Positions 28,116-37,985 of a DNA stretch of 64,000 bases are shown piece after piece. Each line of letters opens with the position of its first letter. Position 1 is the stretch's first letter. The notes beneath the pieces were generated by a model. It searched no databases. It was not told the DNA's origin and saw only the letters and a program-made list of their open reading frames with translations. The DNA comes from Pseudoxanthomonas sp. Root65 (GTDB lineage: Bacteria; Pseudomonadota; Gammaproteobacteria; Xanthomonadales; Xanthomonadaceae). The translations under genes and the position numbers were made by a program. The stretch is taken from the NCBI RefSeq assembly GCF_001427635.1, contig NZ_LMHA01000001.1, positions 770,017 through 834,016 of the forward strand, written 5' to 3'.

Positions 28116-30287
28116 TTACTTCGACGCCACGCCCAGCTGATCCAGCATGAACGCGTACATTTCCGCACGCTCGCGGTACTGGCGGAAGCGGCCCGACTTG
28201 CCGCCGTGGCCGGCTTCCATGTTGGTGCGGAACACGACGGTGTTCTTGCTGGTGTTCAGATCGCGCAGGCGGGCGACGTACTTGGCCGGTTCCCAGTACT
28301 GCACCTGCGAATCCCACAGGCCGGTGCCGACGAACATGGCCGGATAGGCCTTGGCCTGCAGGTTGTCGTAGGGCGAGTACTTCAGGATGTAGTCGTAGTA
28401 GCCCTTCTCTTCCGGATTGCCCCACTCGTCGTATTCGTTCGTGGTCAGCGGAATGGTCGGGTCGAGCATGGTGGTGACCACGTCGACGAAGGGCACCAGG
28501 GTCAGGATGACCTTGTACTTCTCCGGCGCCAGGTTCGACACCGCGCCCATCAGCAGGCCGCCGGCGCTGCCACCCATCGCGGCGACGCGGTCCTTCGCCG
28601 CGTAGCCTTCCTTCACCAGGTAGTCGGTGACGTCGATGAAGTCGGTGAAGGTGTTGATCTTGTTGTAGAGCTTGCCGTCGTCGTACCACGCGCGGCCCAT
28701 TTCCTGGCCACCGCGGATGTGCGCGAGCGCATACACCACGCCGCGGTCGAGCAGGCTGATGTTGGTGATGCTGAAGTTCGGGTCCATCGACGAGCCGTAG
28801 CTGCCGTAGGCGTACTGCAGCATCGGCGCCTTGCCGTCGCGCGCCACGTCCTTGCGGTACACCAGCGTCACCGGGATCTTCGTCTTGCCGTCGCGGGCCG
28901 GCGCCCACACGCGCTCGGTCACGTACTTCGACGCGTCGTAGCCCGGCACCGGCTGCTGCTTCAGCTGGCGACGCTCGCCGGTCTTCGTGTTGATCTCGTA
29001 GGTCGTGGCCGGCGTGGTCATCGACGTGTAGCTGTAGCGGATCCAGTCGGTGCCGGTTTCGGGATTGGCAGCGAGGCCCATCGAGTAAGCGGCTTCGTCG
29101 GCCTTGATGTAGTCGCTGCTGCCGTCGGCCTTGATCACGCGCAGGCTTTCCAGCGCGTTGGCCCGCTCGGACACCACGCTGAAGCCGGCGAACAGTTCGA
29201 CGCCCTCGACGAAGACGTCGTCGCGGTGCGCGATCCAGTCCTTCCAGTCCTTGCGCGAGGTGGAACCGGTCGGCGCGGTGACGACCTTGAAGTTGGTGGC
29301 GCCATCGGCATTGGTGCGGATCACCCAGCGGCCACCCAGGTGGTCGGCCTGGTACTCGACGTCGCGCTCGCGCGGCGCCAGCACGGTGAACACGCCCGGA
29401 TCGGCGGCCGGCGTGCAGCGCATCTCCGAGGACACCGTGCTCTCCACGCCGATGCAGATGAATTCATCGTCGCGGGTACGGCCGATGCCCATGTAGAAGC
29501 TGTCGTCTTCCTCTTCGTAGACGAGCTTGTCCTGGCTGGCCGGCGTGCCCAGCACATGCGACTTCACCCGCTTGCTGAGCAGGGTTTCCGGATCCTTGTC
29601 CACGTAGAACAAGGTGCGGCCGTCGTTGGACCAGACCAGGTTCGGCTCGGCGTTGGTCACCGTGTCCGGCAGCATCTCGCCGGTGTCCAGGTTCTTGAAG
29701 CGGATCGTGTACTGGCGGCGGCCGTTGGTGTCGTCGGCGTAGGCGAGCAGGCGGTTGTCCTGGCTGACCTCGTAGTCGCCGACGCTGTAGTAGTCTTTGC
29801 CCTCGCCCAGTGCGTTGACGTCCAGCAGCACCTGCTCACCGGCGAAGTCGCCGGCCTCGTTGGCCTTCTGGATCGAGACCGCATCCACGCCCGGGCCGTC
29901 CTTGCGGCGCGCGTGCACGGGGTAATCCTTGCCGGTCACGAAGCGGGCGTAGTACCACCAGCCGCGCTCGCGGTACGGCACGCTGGCGTCGTCCTGCTTG
30001 ATGCGCGCGACCACCTCGTTGTAGAGCGTGTCCTCCAGCGGTTTCAGCGGCGCCATCACCGTATCGGTGTACTTATTCTCGGCTTCGAGGTAGGCGAGCA
30101 TCTCCTTGTTCTCGCGCTTGTCGTCGCGCAGCCAGTAGTACTCGTCGCTGCGCTCGGCGCCGTGCGGCGCCTTCACGACATGCGGCTTCTTCGCCACGTC
30201 GGGCGGGGTGGTGCTGGCGGCAAGCGCGGAGGTGATCGGGGTGCTCATCAGGACAGTGGCGGCAAGCAGGAAGGACGTCGGCTTCAT
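28116..30287 (-). CDS. Periplasmic S9 peptidase (oligopeptidase B / prolyl-oligopeptidase type)
   Basis: A 723-residue serine peptidase with a signal peptide (cleavage near ALAAS). The first two thirds form a seven-blade propeller; the catalytic alpha/beta-hydrolase domain has the serine in GGSAGGLL and a C-terminal histidine in AGHGGKSG. The N-terminal PHGAERSDEYYWLRDD segment is typical of oligopeptidase B, which cleaves short peptides after basic residues. The exported form suggests processing of peptides in the periplasm. It lies in tandem with another S9 peptidase. Confidence 0.92.
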   Translation of the reverse strand: MKPTSFLLAATVLMSTPITSALAASTTPPDVAKKPHVVKAPHGAERSDEYYWLRDDKRENKEMLAYLEAENKYTDTVMAPLKPLEDTLYNEVVARIKQDDASVPYRERGWWYYARFVTGKDYPVHARRKDGPGVDAVSIQKANEAGDFAGEQVLLDVNALGEGKDYYSVGDYEVSQDNRLLAYADDTNGRRQYTIRFKNLDTGEMLPDTVTNAEPNLVWSNDGRTLFYVDKDPETLLSKRVKSHVLGTPASQDKLVYEEEDDSFYMGIGRTRDDEFICIGVESTVSSEMRCTPAADPGVFTVLAPRERDVEYQADHLGGRWVIRTNADGATNFKVVTAPTGSTSRKDWKDWIAHRDDVFVEGVELFAGFSVVSERANALESLRVIKADGSSDYIKADEAAYSMGLAANPETGTDWIRYSYTSMTTPATTYEINTKTGERRQLKQQPVPGYDASKYVTERVWAPARDGKTKIPVTLVYRKDVARDGKAPMLQYAYGSYGSSMDPNFSITNISLLDRGVVYALAHIRGGQEMGRAWYDDGKLYNKINTFTDFIDVTDYLVKEGYAAKDRVAAMGGSAGGLLMGAVSNLAPEKYKVILTLVPFVDVVTTMLDPTIPLTTNEYDEWGNPEEKGYYDYILKYSPYDNLQAKAYPAMFVGTGLWDSQVQYWEPAKYVARLRDLNTSKNTVVFRTNMEAGHGGKSGRFRQYRERAEMYAFMLDQLGVASK

Positions 30288-30333
30288 GGATGGGGTCCGG
30301 GAGTGCGGGATGCAATGGCAGCGGGGATCGGGT

Positions 30334-30442
30334 CCCTCCCCCGCTTGCGGGGGAGGGTTGGGGTGGGGGCGAGCGACTCCGTTTGACGTCGGCGCTGCCC
30401 CCATCCGCCCTTCGGGCACCTTCCCCCGCAGGCGGGGGAAGG
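30334..30442. repeat. Pair of GC-rich hairpins between the two S9 peptidase genes
   Basis: Hairpin 30334-30357 (CCCTCCCCCGC/GCGGGGGAGGG) is followed by GGGTTGGGGTGGGGG. A second hairpin lies at 30419-30442 (CCTTCCCCCGC/GCGGGGGAAGG). Both could form stable RNA stems. No U-tract follows either, so intrinsic termination is not shown. Confidence 0.75.
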
Positions 30443-30452
30443 GAGCAAACAC

Positions 30453-32558
30453 TTACTTCGACAACTGCTGCCAGAGGAAGGTGTAGGCCAGCGCGCTCAT
30501 GTGCGCGGCCTGGGCGTTGTTCGCCGCGCCACCGTGGCCGCCTTCGATATTCTCGTAGTAGCGCACGTCCTTGCCGGCGTCCAGCATCATCGCCGCCATC
30601 TTGCGGGCATGGCCGGGATGCACGCGGTCGTCGCGCGTCGAGGTCATGAACAGGGTCGGCGGATAGTCCTTCTTCGGGTCGAACAGGTGGTACGGCGAGA
30701 AGGTCTTGATGAACTCCCAGTCGGCCGTGTCGGGATTGCCGTATTCGGCCATCCACGAGGCGCCCGCCAGCAGGTGGCTGTAGCGCTTCATGTCCAGCAG
30801 CGGCACCTGCACGACGACCGCGCCGAACAGCTCCGGATACTGCGTCAGCATGTTGCCGGTCAGCAGGCCGCCATTGCTGCCACCCTGGATGCCCAGGTGC
30901 TTCGGCGAGGTGATCTTGCGCGCGATCAGGTCCTGTGCGACCGCCGCGAAATCCTCATACGCCTTGTGGCGGTTGGCCTTCAGCGCGGCCTGGTGCCAGC
31001 GCGGACCGTACTCGCCGCCACCGCGGATGTTGGCGACCGCGTACACGCCGCCCTTCTCCAGCCAGCCCTTGCCCACGCCGCCGGAATAGCCCGGCGTCAT
31101 CGAGATCTCGAAGCCGCCGTAGCCGTACAGCAGGGTCGGCGTGCTGCCGTCGTACTTCAGGCCTTCCGGACGCACCAGGAAGTACGGGATCTTGGTGCCG
31201 TCCTTGGACGTGGCGAAGTGCTGCTCGATCTTCTTGCCGGAAGCGTCGAAGAACGCCGGCATCGACTTCAACTGTTCCGGTTGCTGACCCAGTTCGACCA
31301 GCGACAGCGTGGTCGGGGTCAGGTAGTCGGTGACGGTCATCCAGACCGCGTCGCTGCTGTCGGCATCGACCGCACTGATGCTGACGGTGCCGAAGCCTGG
31401 TGCACCGACGAAGTCGCTGCGCTTCCAGCCGGTCGCCGACGGCGTCAGCACGCTCAGCCGGTTCTTGACGTCGTCCAGCACGTTCAGCACGACATGGTTC
31501 CTGGTGACGGACATGCCGGCGAGCGAGGTGCTGGCCGTCGGCTCGAACAATACGTCGAACGTGCGCTTGCCGGCGATGAAGTCGTCGAACTTCTCCGCCA
31601 GCAGCGAGCCGGCAGCGTAGGTCTTGCCGCCGACGGTCCACGGCTCGCGCAGTTCCAGCGTCAGCCATTCGCGGAACACGCCCTTGTTGGCGGAGTTCGG
31701 CGCGTCGATCTTGGCCAGTGTGCCGTCGGCACGGCGCAGGTACAGCTCGTCGTTGTAGAAGGCCAGCGTGCGGCTGACGAAATCGCGCTGGAAGCCCGGC
31801 GTGTCGTCGTGGTACGCGGCGATGTACATGTCGTCGGACTTGCCTTCGTAGACGACCTTCGCGCTGTCCAGCGGCGTGCCACGCTTCCATTCCTTGACGA
31901 TGCGCGGATAGCCGGAGCTGGTCATGCTGCCGGCGCCGAAGTCGGTGTAGACGTAGACGGTGTCGGCGTCCTTCCAGCCCAGGCCGCCCTTGGCCTCGGG
32001 GCGGTAGAAGCCGTCGGTCAGGAACTTCTTGTTGACCAGGTCGAACTCGCGGGTCTCGTCGGCATCGGCGCCGCCGCGCGACAGCGCGACCAGGCAGCGG
32101 GTGTAGTCGGGCTTGCGGCAGTCGGCGCCATGCCAAACCCAGTTCTTGCCCTCGGCCTTGTTCAGTGCGTCCAGGTCGAGCACGGTTTCCCACTGCGGCT
32201 GCGCCTTGCGGTACTCGGCCAGCGTGGTGCGGCGCCACAGGCCGCGTTCGTGCTGCTTGTCCTTCCAGAAGTTGTAGTAGTGGTCGCCGATCTTCTGCAC
32301 GCCGGGAATCTTGGCGTCGGAATCGAGGATGGCGCGGATGTCCGCTTCCAGTTGCTTGAACGCCGGGGTCGAGGCGATTTCGGCCTCCGCCTTCGCGTTC
32401 ACACCCTTGACCCAATCGAGCGGCTTCTGCCCTTCGACGTCTTCCAGCCAGGCGTACGGGTCGTTGGACACGTCAGCCTCCGCGGCGTTGACGGGGGCGG
32501 ACAGCGCGCCCGCCATGGCAAGGCCGGCGGCCAGGCAGGCATGGGTGAGTCTGGGCAT
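30453..32558 (-). CDS. Secreted prolyl oligopeptidase (S9A)
   Basis: A 701-residue S9A serine peptidase that should cut short peptides after proline. Signal peptide MPRLTHACLAAGLAMAGALS, then DPYAWLEDVEG (family N-terminus), the propeller, and the catalytic domain: serine in GGSNGGLL, aspartate in TRDDRVHPGHA and histidine in EGGHGG. Length and motifs are complete. It is transcribed toward the second S9 gene, 165 nt away. Confidence 0.94.
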   Translation of the reverse strand: MPRLTHACLAAGLAMAGALSAPVNAAEADVSNDPYAWLEDVEGQKPLDWVKGVNAKAEAEIASTPAFKQLEADIRAILDSDAKIPGVQKIGDHYYNFWKDKQHERGLWRRTTLAEYRKAQPQWETVLDLDALNKAEGKNWVWHGADCRKPDYTRCLVALSRGGADADETREFDLVNKKFLTDGFYRPEAKGGLGWKDADTVYVYTDFGAGSMTSSGYPRIVKEWKRGTPLDSAKVVYEGKSDDMYIAAYHDDTPGFQRDFVSRTLAFYNDELYLRRADGTLAKIDAPNSANKGVFREWLTLELREPWTVGGKTYAAGSLLAEKFDDFIAGKRTFDVLFEPTASTSLAGMSVTRNHVVLNVLDDVKNRLSVLTPSATGWKRSDFVGAPGFGTVSISAVDADSSDAVWMTVTDYLTPTTLSLVELGQQPEQLKSMPAFFDASGKKIEQHFATSKDGTKIPYFLVRPEGLKYDGSTPTLLYGYGGFEISMTPGYSGGVGKGWLEKGGVYAVANIRGGGEYGPRWHQAALKANRHKAYEDFAAVAQDLIARKITSPKHLGIQGGSNGGLLTGNMLTQYPELFGAVVVQVPLLDMKRYSHLLAGASWMAEYGNPDTADWEFIKTFSPYHLFDPKKDYPPTLFMTSTRDDRVHPGHARKMAAMMLDAGKDVRYYENIEGGHGGAANNAQAAHMSALAYTFLWQQLSK

Positions 32559-32634
32559 CGAGGGTGGCTCCGGAGGTGCAGTTCATGAACATGTCACGCT
32601 AGCACAAGGGCCGGAGGCCACCCCCTGCCGAAGG

Positions 32635-32949
32635 TCAGGCTGCCCGGGACGGGCCAACCGGGCCCAGACGCAGGCGCCGCGCCTGCGGTCCGCGGCGACG
32701 CACGACCTTGCGCACCAGGACGGCCCGGCCGGGCATCCTGAACCGGTGCAGCGCCCACCACGCCACCGCGGGCATGCCGACCAGCCAGAGCGGCAACCAG
32801 CCGAGTGCATCGGTATTGGCGCGCGCCAGCGGCACCAGCAGCACCAGCGCCAGGCCGGTCAGCACGACCCGGCGCAGCAGGCGGTCCAGTGCCGCGTCGG
32901 GGCGTTCGGAGGAAGACGTGGCGGAAGAAGCATGCGGGAGGAAGAACAT
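32635..32949 (-). CDS. Small membrane protein of unknown function
   Basis: A 104-residue protein with two hydrophobic helices (about residues 28-43 and 51-67) and a strongly basic C-terminal tail (KVVRRRGPQARRLRLG). Codon use and strand fit its neighbours. No family was recognised. It is the first gene before the S9 pair on this strand, 76 nt upstream. Confidence 0.6.
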   Translation of the reverse strand: MFFLPHASSATSSSERPDAALDRLLRRVVLTGLALVLLVPLARANTDALGWLPLWLVGMPAVAWWALHRFRMPGRAVLVRKVVRRRGPQARRLRLGPVGPSRAA

Positions 32950-33091
32950 GGCGGTGCACTCCTGTGAGTCGATGTCGGCGGTGCGTCACAGTCGCGCAGC
33001 CGCATCTCACGGGTTGCGACATCACCGGTTAACATCTCCCTCGCATCCTGATGACTAGCGTGTCCGTATGACGGGGAGAAAGGAGTTCCAC

Positions 33092-33676
33092 ATGCCCATG
33101 CCGTTGTGTCCCCGCGTGGCCCGCCTCGCCCTGCTGGCCTGCCTGCTGGCGCTGCTCGCCGGCTGCGGCCATCGCGGCGCCGTCCGGGAAGGCCCCGCCG
33201 CGCTCGACCTACCCCGCTTCATGGGCACTTGGCACGTGGTGGCGCATGTTCCCTACTTCGCCGAACGTGGCCATGTGGCGGCGCGCTACGAATACGCACT
33301 GCGCGACACCGACAAGGTGGGCGTGACCTATCACTACCGCGAGGGCTTCGACCAGCCCGAACAGGCGCGCGAAGCCCGCGCTTCGGTGAAGAGCGAGTCC
33401 GGCAACCGCGAATGGACCCTGTGGTTCGTCGGCGTGGTGCCGGCGAAGTGGCGCATCCGCGAGGTGGCGCCGGATTATTCGTGGGCGCTGGTCGACTACC
33501 CCGGCCGCGACATGGGCTGGATCATCGCCCGGGACCCCGTGATGGCCGATGCGCAGTACCAGGACCTAGTGAAGCGCGCCCGCGACCACGGCATCAACGC
33601 CCGCCAGCTGGTGCGCGTGCCGCAGGTGCGGGAACAGGTGGGCGCGCCGGGGTTCGGGGAGCCGAAGGCGCCGTGA
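33092..33676 (+). CDS. Blc-like outer-membrane lipocalin lipoprotein
   Basis: A 194-residue bacterial lipocalin: lipobox LLAGC at about residues 22-26, the lipocalin start motif FMGTWHVVAHVPYF, then an eight-strand barrel pattern and a C-terminal helix. Blc-type lipocalins bind lysophospholipids or other hydrophobic molecules at the outer membrane. The ATG is preceded by AAAGGAG at seven bases, which decides against an upstream in-frame ATG. Confidence 0.9.
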   Translation: MPMPLCPRVARLALLACLLALLAGCGHRGAVREGPAALDLPRFMGTWHVVAHVPYFAERGHVAARYEYALRDTDKVGVTYHYREGFDQPEQAREARASVKSESGNREWTLWFVGVVPAKWRIREVAPDYSWALVDYPGRDMGWIIARDPVMADAQYQDLVKRARDHGINARQLVRVPQVREQVGAPGFGEPKAP

Positions 33677-33701
33677 CGGGCAGACCGACGGAAACCGCGG
33701 C

Positions 33702-33773
33702 TGTGGGAGCGACGTAAGTCGCGAAAGCCTTTGGAGTGGGCTGAAGAGCTTCGCGACTTACGTCGCTCCCACA
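33702..33773. repeat. Perfect 24-bp inverted repeat (TGTGGGAGCGACGTAAGTCG type)
   Basis: Arms 33702-33725 and 33750-33773 are exact reverse complements and include an inner CGACGTAAGTCG-like stem. This dispersed element is common in Xanthomonas, Stenotrophomonas and Pseudomonas. It separates the convergent lipocalin and WYL genes and may end both transcripts. Confidence 0.88.
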
Positions 33774-33815
33774 CCCACGCCCACACCCATATCGGCACCT
33801 ACGCCACCTGCGGCG

Positions 33816-34787
33816 TTACTTCTTCTCGTAGTTCGACAGCGCCAGCTCCAGCAGCGCTTTCGCCTGTTCGCGCAGCACGGCAGGCTCGATGATCTCGGCG
33901 TCGGCGCCGTAGTGCAGGATGTCCATCAGCAGCTCGCGCGAGACGCTGTAGGGAATCTTCAGTTCGTAGCGGCCATCGGACAGATGCCGGCCCTGCTGCT
34001 TGGAATGCCACTGTTCGTCGGCGACCCAGCGCGCGGCCTTGGCGCTGAACAGGATCGTCGCCCACCCCTTCGGTTCGCCCGAGAAGATGCCGTAGCTCGA
34101 GGCCAGATGCTGGTTCAGTTCCTCGTTGGGGAGGTCGCGCGCGGGTTCGTCGCCCATCCTCGCTTGCCCGATGCGGTCGACGGCGAAGCTGCGCAGCGCG
34201 TTGCGCTCGTGGTCCCACGCGTCCAGATACCAGTTGTCGCGGTAGTGGGTGATGCGCTGCGGCGACACCGTACGCCTGGTGCGTTCGTCGGTGGAGCGGG
34301 CGCGGTACTCGAACTGCAGCTGCTTGCGCTCCAGCACGGCGGAGGCGACGGTGCGGAAGCTGGCTTCGTCGAGCGTGCGGCCGCGATGCGGGATGACGCG
34401 CACGCGGTCGACCGGCCACTGGTCGACGCCCGCGTGGTCGGCCAGCAGGCCCTCGATGCGCTTCTGCAGCGGCGCCAGCGCACCGGACAGCACGCCGCCG
34501 CCGGTGCGCACCAGCAATTGTTGGGCGGCGAGCAGCGCGTACAGTTCCTCCGAACTCAGCCACAGGCCGGGCAGTTCGAAACGGTCGCTCTCGGCGGCGT
34601 GGTAACGGAAGCCTGCTTCGCCATCGCCCTCGATCGGGGCCATCAGCGCATCGCGCAGGTAGGCCAGGTCACGGTAGACCGTCGCGCGCGAGCAGCCCAG
34701 TTCTTCCTGCAGCCGCTTCACCGTCACTGGATAGCGGGCCGCCTTGAGGAGTCGGTGCAGGGCGGTGATGCGTTCGATCTTGTCCAT
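33816..34787 (-). CDS. HTH/WYL-domain transcriptional regulator (YafY/PafC type)
   Basis: A 323-residue regulator. An HTH_11 domain (residues 1-60, LQEELGCSRATVYRDLAYL recognition region) is followed by a WYL domain with YRDNWYLDAW and a WCX C-terminal domain. WYL domains bind nucleic acid or nucleotides and often regulate stress or defence genes; the target here is not evident. It is convergent with the lipocalin gene. Confidence 0.9.
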   Translation of the reverse strand: MDKIERITALHRLLKAARYPVTVKRLQEELGCSRATVYRDLAYLRDALMAPIEGDGEAGFRYHAAESDRFELPGLWLSSEELYALLAAQQLLVRTGGGVLSGALAPLQKRIEGLLADHAGVDQWPVDRVRVIPHRGRTLDEASFRTVASAVLERKQLQFEYRARSTDERTRRTVSPQRITHYRDNWYLDAWDHERNALRSFAVDRIGQARMGDEPARDLPNEELNQHLASSYGIFSGEPKGWATILFSAKAARWVADEQWHSKQQGRHLSDGRYELKIPYSVSRELLMDILHYGADAEIIEPAVLREQAKALLELALSNYEKK

Positions 34788-35296
34788 GGGGCGGCACGGC
34801 AGGGGGCGTGCCCGGATTATCACCGACGGGTGGCCGTTTTCGTCGCCCTGCCGCCGTTGGAATAGGCACGGGGGACCTGCGCCGACGGCGACTTGGGCCC
34901 GTGCGGTGCCTGGTGCCAAGGCGTGTCCTCACCGTCGTGGCGCCCTCAACGCGCGGACCCAAGTCGCTGTTGTGGCGCGACGCTCCGGCAAGGAGCGTGC
35001 ACCGCTCTGCCCGCACCGGCTCACCGACGCACGCCTGCTGTGGGCGCATACGCGTGAAGCCTTCTTGACCCTCAAGGCAACGGTCACCTGTCTGCGCGCA
35101 GCCGATGGGTGCAGCACGACGCCAGTGGCTCGCAAGGCGAGCGCCGTCGATCGTGACGACCATCGCGAATCGGACACATGCGCCTGCCAGAATGCATGTC
35201 GCAAACCTGAATCCGAACAAGCACTTGGGTTGTGGTGGCGTGGGTGTCTGCCTACCATGTAACCGGTTTCAGTCATTCACCTCCCCGAGAGTCGCC
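34788..35296. other. 509-base region without a supported gene
   Basis: No frame here has protein-like composition. Close to the right end, TTGTGG (35230-35235), a 17-bp spacer and TACCAT (35253-35258) make a weak candidate promoter for the DUF481 gene. The rest shows nothing I can name. Confidence 0.5.
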
Positions 35297-36202
35297 ATGT
35301 CCGCCCGGATGTCCTTTTCCCTGCTCGCCCTCGCCCTGCTGGCTGGCGGCGCACTCCCGGCGCATGCCACCGAGGTGCTGCTGCCGCGCAACGACAAGGT
35401 CGACGCCCCGTCCTCCGGCAAGGGCTTCTCCAAGCAGGAAGGAATGGCGCTCCCGGTGGTCGCCATGGCGGTGCGCCCGATCCCGGAAACACCCCCGCCG
35501 CCTGCGCCTCCCGCGCCGACCCTGACTGGCGGCGGCGAGCTCGGGTTTGCCGCCGCCAGCGGCAACAGCAACAACGAAAGTTTCAATGGGCGGCTGGACC
35601 TGACCTACCAGGACGGCGGCGCGTGGCGTCACAGCGCCAGCCTGTTCGGGCTGCATTCCCGCTCCGAATACAACCGGCAACTGGACGACGGCAGCGTGGT
35701 TCGCGACCGGCGCACCACCGCCAACCGCTACACCGTGACGGCCAACAGCGCCTACCTGATGGACGACCGCGGCACGCTCAACACGTCCGTACGCCATGAA
35801 CAGGACGACTTCGGTACCTACAGCCGCCAGCAGTCGGTGAGCTTGAGCTACGGCAACCGGGTGATCGAGAACGAACGCGCGCACCTCGACCTGCAGGTAG
35901 GCCCGGGCTTCCGCCGCGCGTACGACACGCTGGATGACCGCAACGAGGCCAGCTTCATCGGTCGCGGCCTGATCGACCTGCGCTATGCACTGAGCGAGAA
36001 CACCGAGATCGTCAACAAGCTGCTGGTGGAATCGGGCGAGTACAACACGTTCGCGCAGAACGACCTGGGCGTGTCGGTGACGATGAACTCGCACCTGGCG
36101 CTGAAGGCCGGCTGGCAGGCGCGCCACAACAGCGATGTCGCGCCCGACATCAAGAAGACCGATACCCTGACCACGATGAACGTGGTCTACCGCTTCAAGT
36201 AA
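35297..36202 (+). CDS. DUF481 outer-membrane beta-barrel protein
   Basis: A 301-residue exported protein: signal peptide ending near AHATE, a proline-rich spacer (PPPPAPPAP, about residues 66-74), then a DUF481 domain beginning GELGFAAASGNSNNES. Alternating amphipathic strands end in VVYRFK, a typical outer-membrane C-terminus. The DUF481 family includes YdiY; its function is unknown. In-frame sequence upstream of 35297 lacks a signal peptide and was not used. Confidence 0.88.
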   Translation: MSARMSFSLLALALLAGGALPAHATEVLLPRNDKVDAPSSGKGFSKQEGMALPVVAMAVRPIPETPPPPAPPAPTLTGGGELGFAAASGNSNNESFNGRLDLTYQDGGAWRHSASLFGLHSRSEYNRQLDDGSVVRDRRTTANRYTVTANSAYLMDDRGTLNTSVRHEQDDFGTYSRQQSVSLSYGNRVIENERAHLDLQVGPGFRRAYDTLDDRNEASFIGRGLIDLRYALSENTEIVNKLLVESGEYNTFAQNDLGVSVTMNSHLALKAGWQARHNSDVAPDIKKTDTLTTMNVVYRFK

Positions 36203-36213
36203 GCGCTGTCCCG

Positions 36214-37122
36214 TCAGGCGAGGAACGCGCCCGCGCCCTGCTCAAGCAGCTGCGCGGCGACCCGGCGCCCCAGTGCGTCGGGATCGGTGGCCGGTCCACG
36301 CCCTTCCGTGCGCAGCACCTGACCATCCGCCACCGAGCCCACCAGGCCCGACAGCACGAGGTCGTCGCCATCGCGCTGCGCGAACGCGGCCACCGGCACA
36401 TGGCAGCTGCCGTGCAGGGCACGGTTCATCGCCCGCTCCGCCTCCACGCAGACGCGCGTGGCGGCATCGTCCAGCGCGGCGAACAGGGCCTGCACGGCGG
36501 GATCCTCGGCGCGGCACTCGACCGCCACCGCACCCTGCGCCGGCGCCGGCAACCAGTCCGGCGCGTCGAGCCGCGCGCGGATGCGCGAGGCGAAGCCGAG
36601 CCGGTCCAGGCCCGCGCAGGCCAGCACGATGGCGTCGTACTCACCTGCATCCAGTTTGGCCAGGCGCGTGTTGACGTTGCCGCGCAGGTCGCGCAGTTCC
36701 AGATCGGGACGCACCGCGCGCAACTGCGCCTGCCGACGCAGCGACGAGGTGCCCACGCGCGCGCCCTGCGGCAGTGACAGCAGGCCTTCGTGGTGGTTGG
36801 AGACGAAGGCATCCGCATGGTCGGCGCGGGTGAGGATGGCCGGCAACACGAACGGCCCCTCCAGTTCCATCGGCACATCCTTCAGCGAATGCACGGCGCA
36901 ATCCGCATCGCCACGCAGCATCGCCAGTTCCAGTTCCTTCAGGAACAGGCCCTTGCCGCCGATCGCGGCGAGCGAGCGGTCGAGCACTTCGTCACCGCGC
37001 GTGCTCATCGGCACCAGCTCGACGGCCAGACCGGGATGCGCGGCGCGCAGGCGGTCGGCGACATGTTCGCTCTGCCAGAGGGCGAGCGGGCTCTTGCGGG
37101 TGGCGATGCGCAGCGTGGTCAT
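36214..37122 (-). CDS. hemC: Hydroxymethylbilane synthase (porphobilinogen deaminase)
   Basis: HemC joins four porphobilinogen units into hydroxymethylbilane in haem synthesis. The 302-residue protein starts [17 protein letters not shown] and has the substrate arginines in [10 protein letters not shown] and NVNTRL. The dipyrromethane cofactor cysteine is in [14 protein letters not shown] start six codons upstream is possible but the chosen one matches the family. It follows the algR-like gene by 38 nt, the same algR-hemC arrangement as in pseudomonads. Confidence 0.96.
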   Translation of the reverse strand: MTTLRIATRKSPLALWQSEHVADRLRAAHPGLAVELVPMSTRGDEVLDRSLAAIGGKGLFLKELELAMLRGDADCAVHSLKDVPMELEGPFVLPAILTRADHADAFVSNHHEGLLSLPQGARVGTSSLRRQAQLRAVRPDLELRDLRGNVNTRLAKLDAGEYDAIVLACAGLDRLGFASRIRARLDAPDWLPAPAQGAVAVECRAEDPAVQALFAALDDAATRVCVEAERAMNRALHGSCHVPVAAFAQRDGDDLVLSGLVGSVADGQVLRTEGRGPATDPDALGRRVAAQLLEQGAGAFLA

Positions 37123-37160
37123 GCGGGCATTATCCCGCATGGCGCGTCCGCCACGGAAAC

Positions 37161-37892
37161 TCAGAGCGCCTTGACCGTCTCGCGCAGGCCGGCCACACAG
37201 CGCCGGCTGACCTCCAGCGGCGCCTTGCCGTGGCGCAGGATCGCCTGCACGTGGCCATCGCCGACACGCTTGATCTCGACCAGTTCGTGCCGCGCGACCA
37301 GGCAGTTGCGGTGGATGCGCACGAAGCGGCCGCCGAACTCCTCTTCCAGCGACTTCAGCGACTCTTCGATCAGGTCCTCGCCGCGCGCGTGGTGCACCAC
37401 CACGTATTTCTCCTCGGCCTGCAGGTAGTGGACTTCATCCACCGGGATCAGGCGCAGGCTGCCGCGCAGGCGTGCGCAGAGATGGGTGCGCGGCTGGCTG
37501 TTCGATGCCGCCGGCGGATGGTTCTCCCGCCCGGCGATGAAGGTGCGGGCGCGCTCCAGCGCCGCCGCGAGCCGTTCTGGACGGATCGGCTTCATCAGGT
37601 AGTCGATGGCGGCGGCCTCGAACGCGGAGAGCGCGTGTTCGTCGTACGCGGTGCAGAACACCACGGCCGGACGTGGATCGAAGGCGGCCAGGTGGCGGGC
37701 GGCTTCGAGTCCGTCCACGCCGGGCATGGCGATGTCGAGCAGGACCATGTCCGGCCGATGCTCCGAGCAGGCCTGCAGGGCGTCGAGGCCGTTCTCGGCT
37801 TCGGCGACCACCTCGATGCCGGCATGTTCGGCAAGCAGGGCGCGCAGGCGCTCGCGTGCAAGGGATTCGTCGTCGGCGATGACCACTTTCAC
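37161..37892 (-). CDS. algR: AlgR-like LytTR response regulator
   Basis: A 243-residue response regulator. The receiver domain has acidic D7/D8, phosphoacceptor D53 (VLLDIAMPG) and the KP switch lysine in YLMKPI. A LytTR DNA-binding domain (about 135-243) carries [15 protein letters not shown] and [11 protein letters not shown]. AlgR controls alginate, twitching and virulence in Pseudomonas, and its synteny with hemC supports the orthology. No sensor kinase gene is adjacent. Confidence 0.9.
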   Translation of the reverse strand: MKVVIADDESLARERLRALLAEHAGIEVVAEAENGLDALQACSEHRPDMVLLDIAMPGVDGLEAARHLAAFDPRPAVVFCTAYDEHALSAFEAAAIDYLMKPIRPERLAAALERARTFIAGRENHPPAASNSQPRTHLCARLRGSLRLIPVDEVHYLQAEEKYVVVHHARGEDLIEESLKSLEEEFGGRFVRIHRNCLVARHELVEIKRVGDGHVQAILRHGKAPLEVSRRCVAGLRETVKAL

Positions 37893-37985
37893 GGCAAAGG
37901 CGTCCTCGGTGAACGTTGGCGTGATCCCCCGCGGCCTAGGGTACTCATGGCGACGTCAGGCGTCATCCACGGGGGCACGTGGGGA

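Noticed and set aside
27552..30386. Long plus-strand frame antisense to YbaN and the S9 peptidase
   Set aside because: No protein-like composition or ribosome site; explained by high GC third positions in the real genes.
30334..30442. Intrinsic terminator between the S9 genes
   Set aside because: Strong stems exist but no T-run follows on either strand.
34788..35296. Candidate small genes in the gap before the DUF481 gene
   Set aside because: Open frames on both strands are Arg/Ala-rich with no ribosome site, and the frame extending into the DUF481 gene lacks a signal peptide until 35297.
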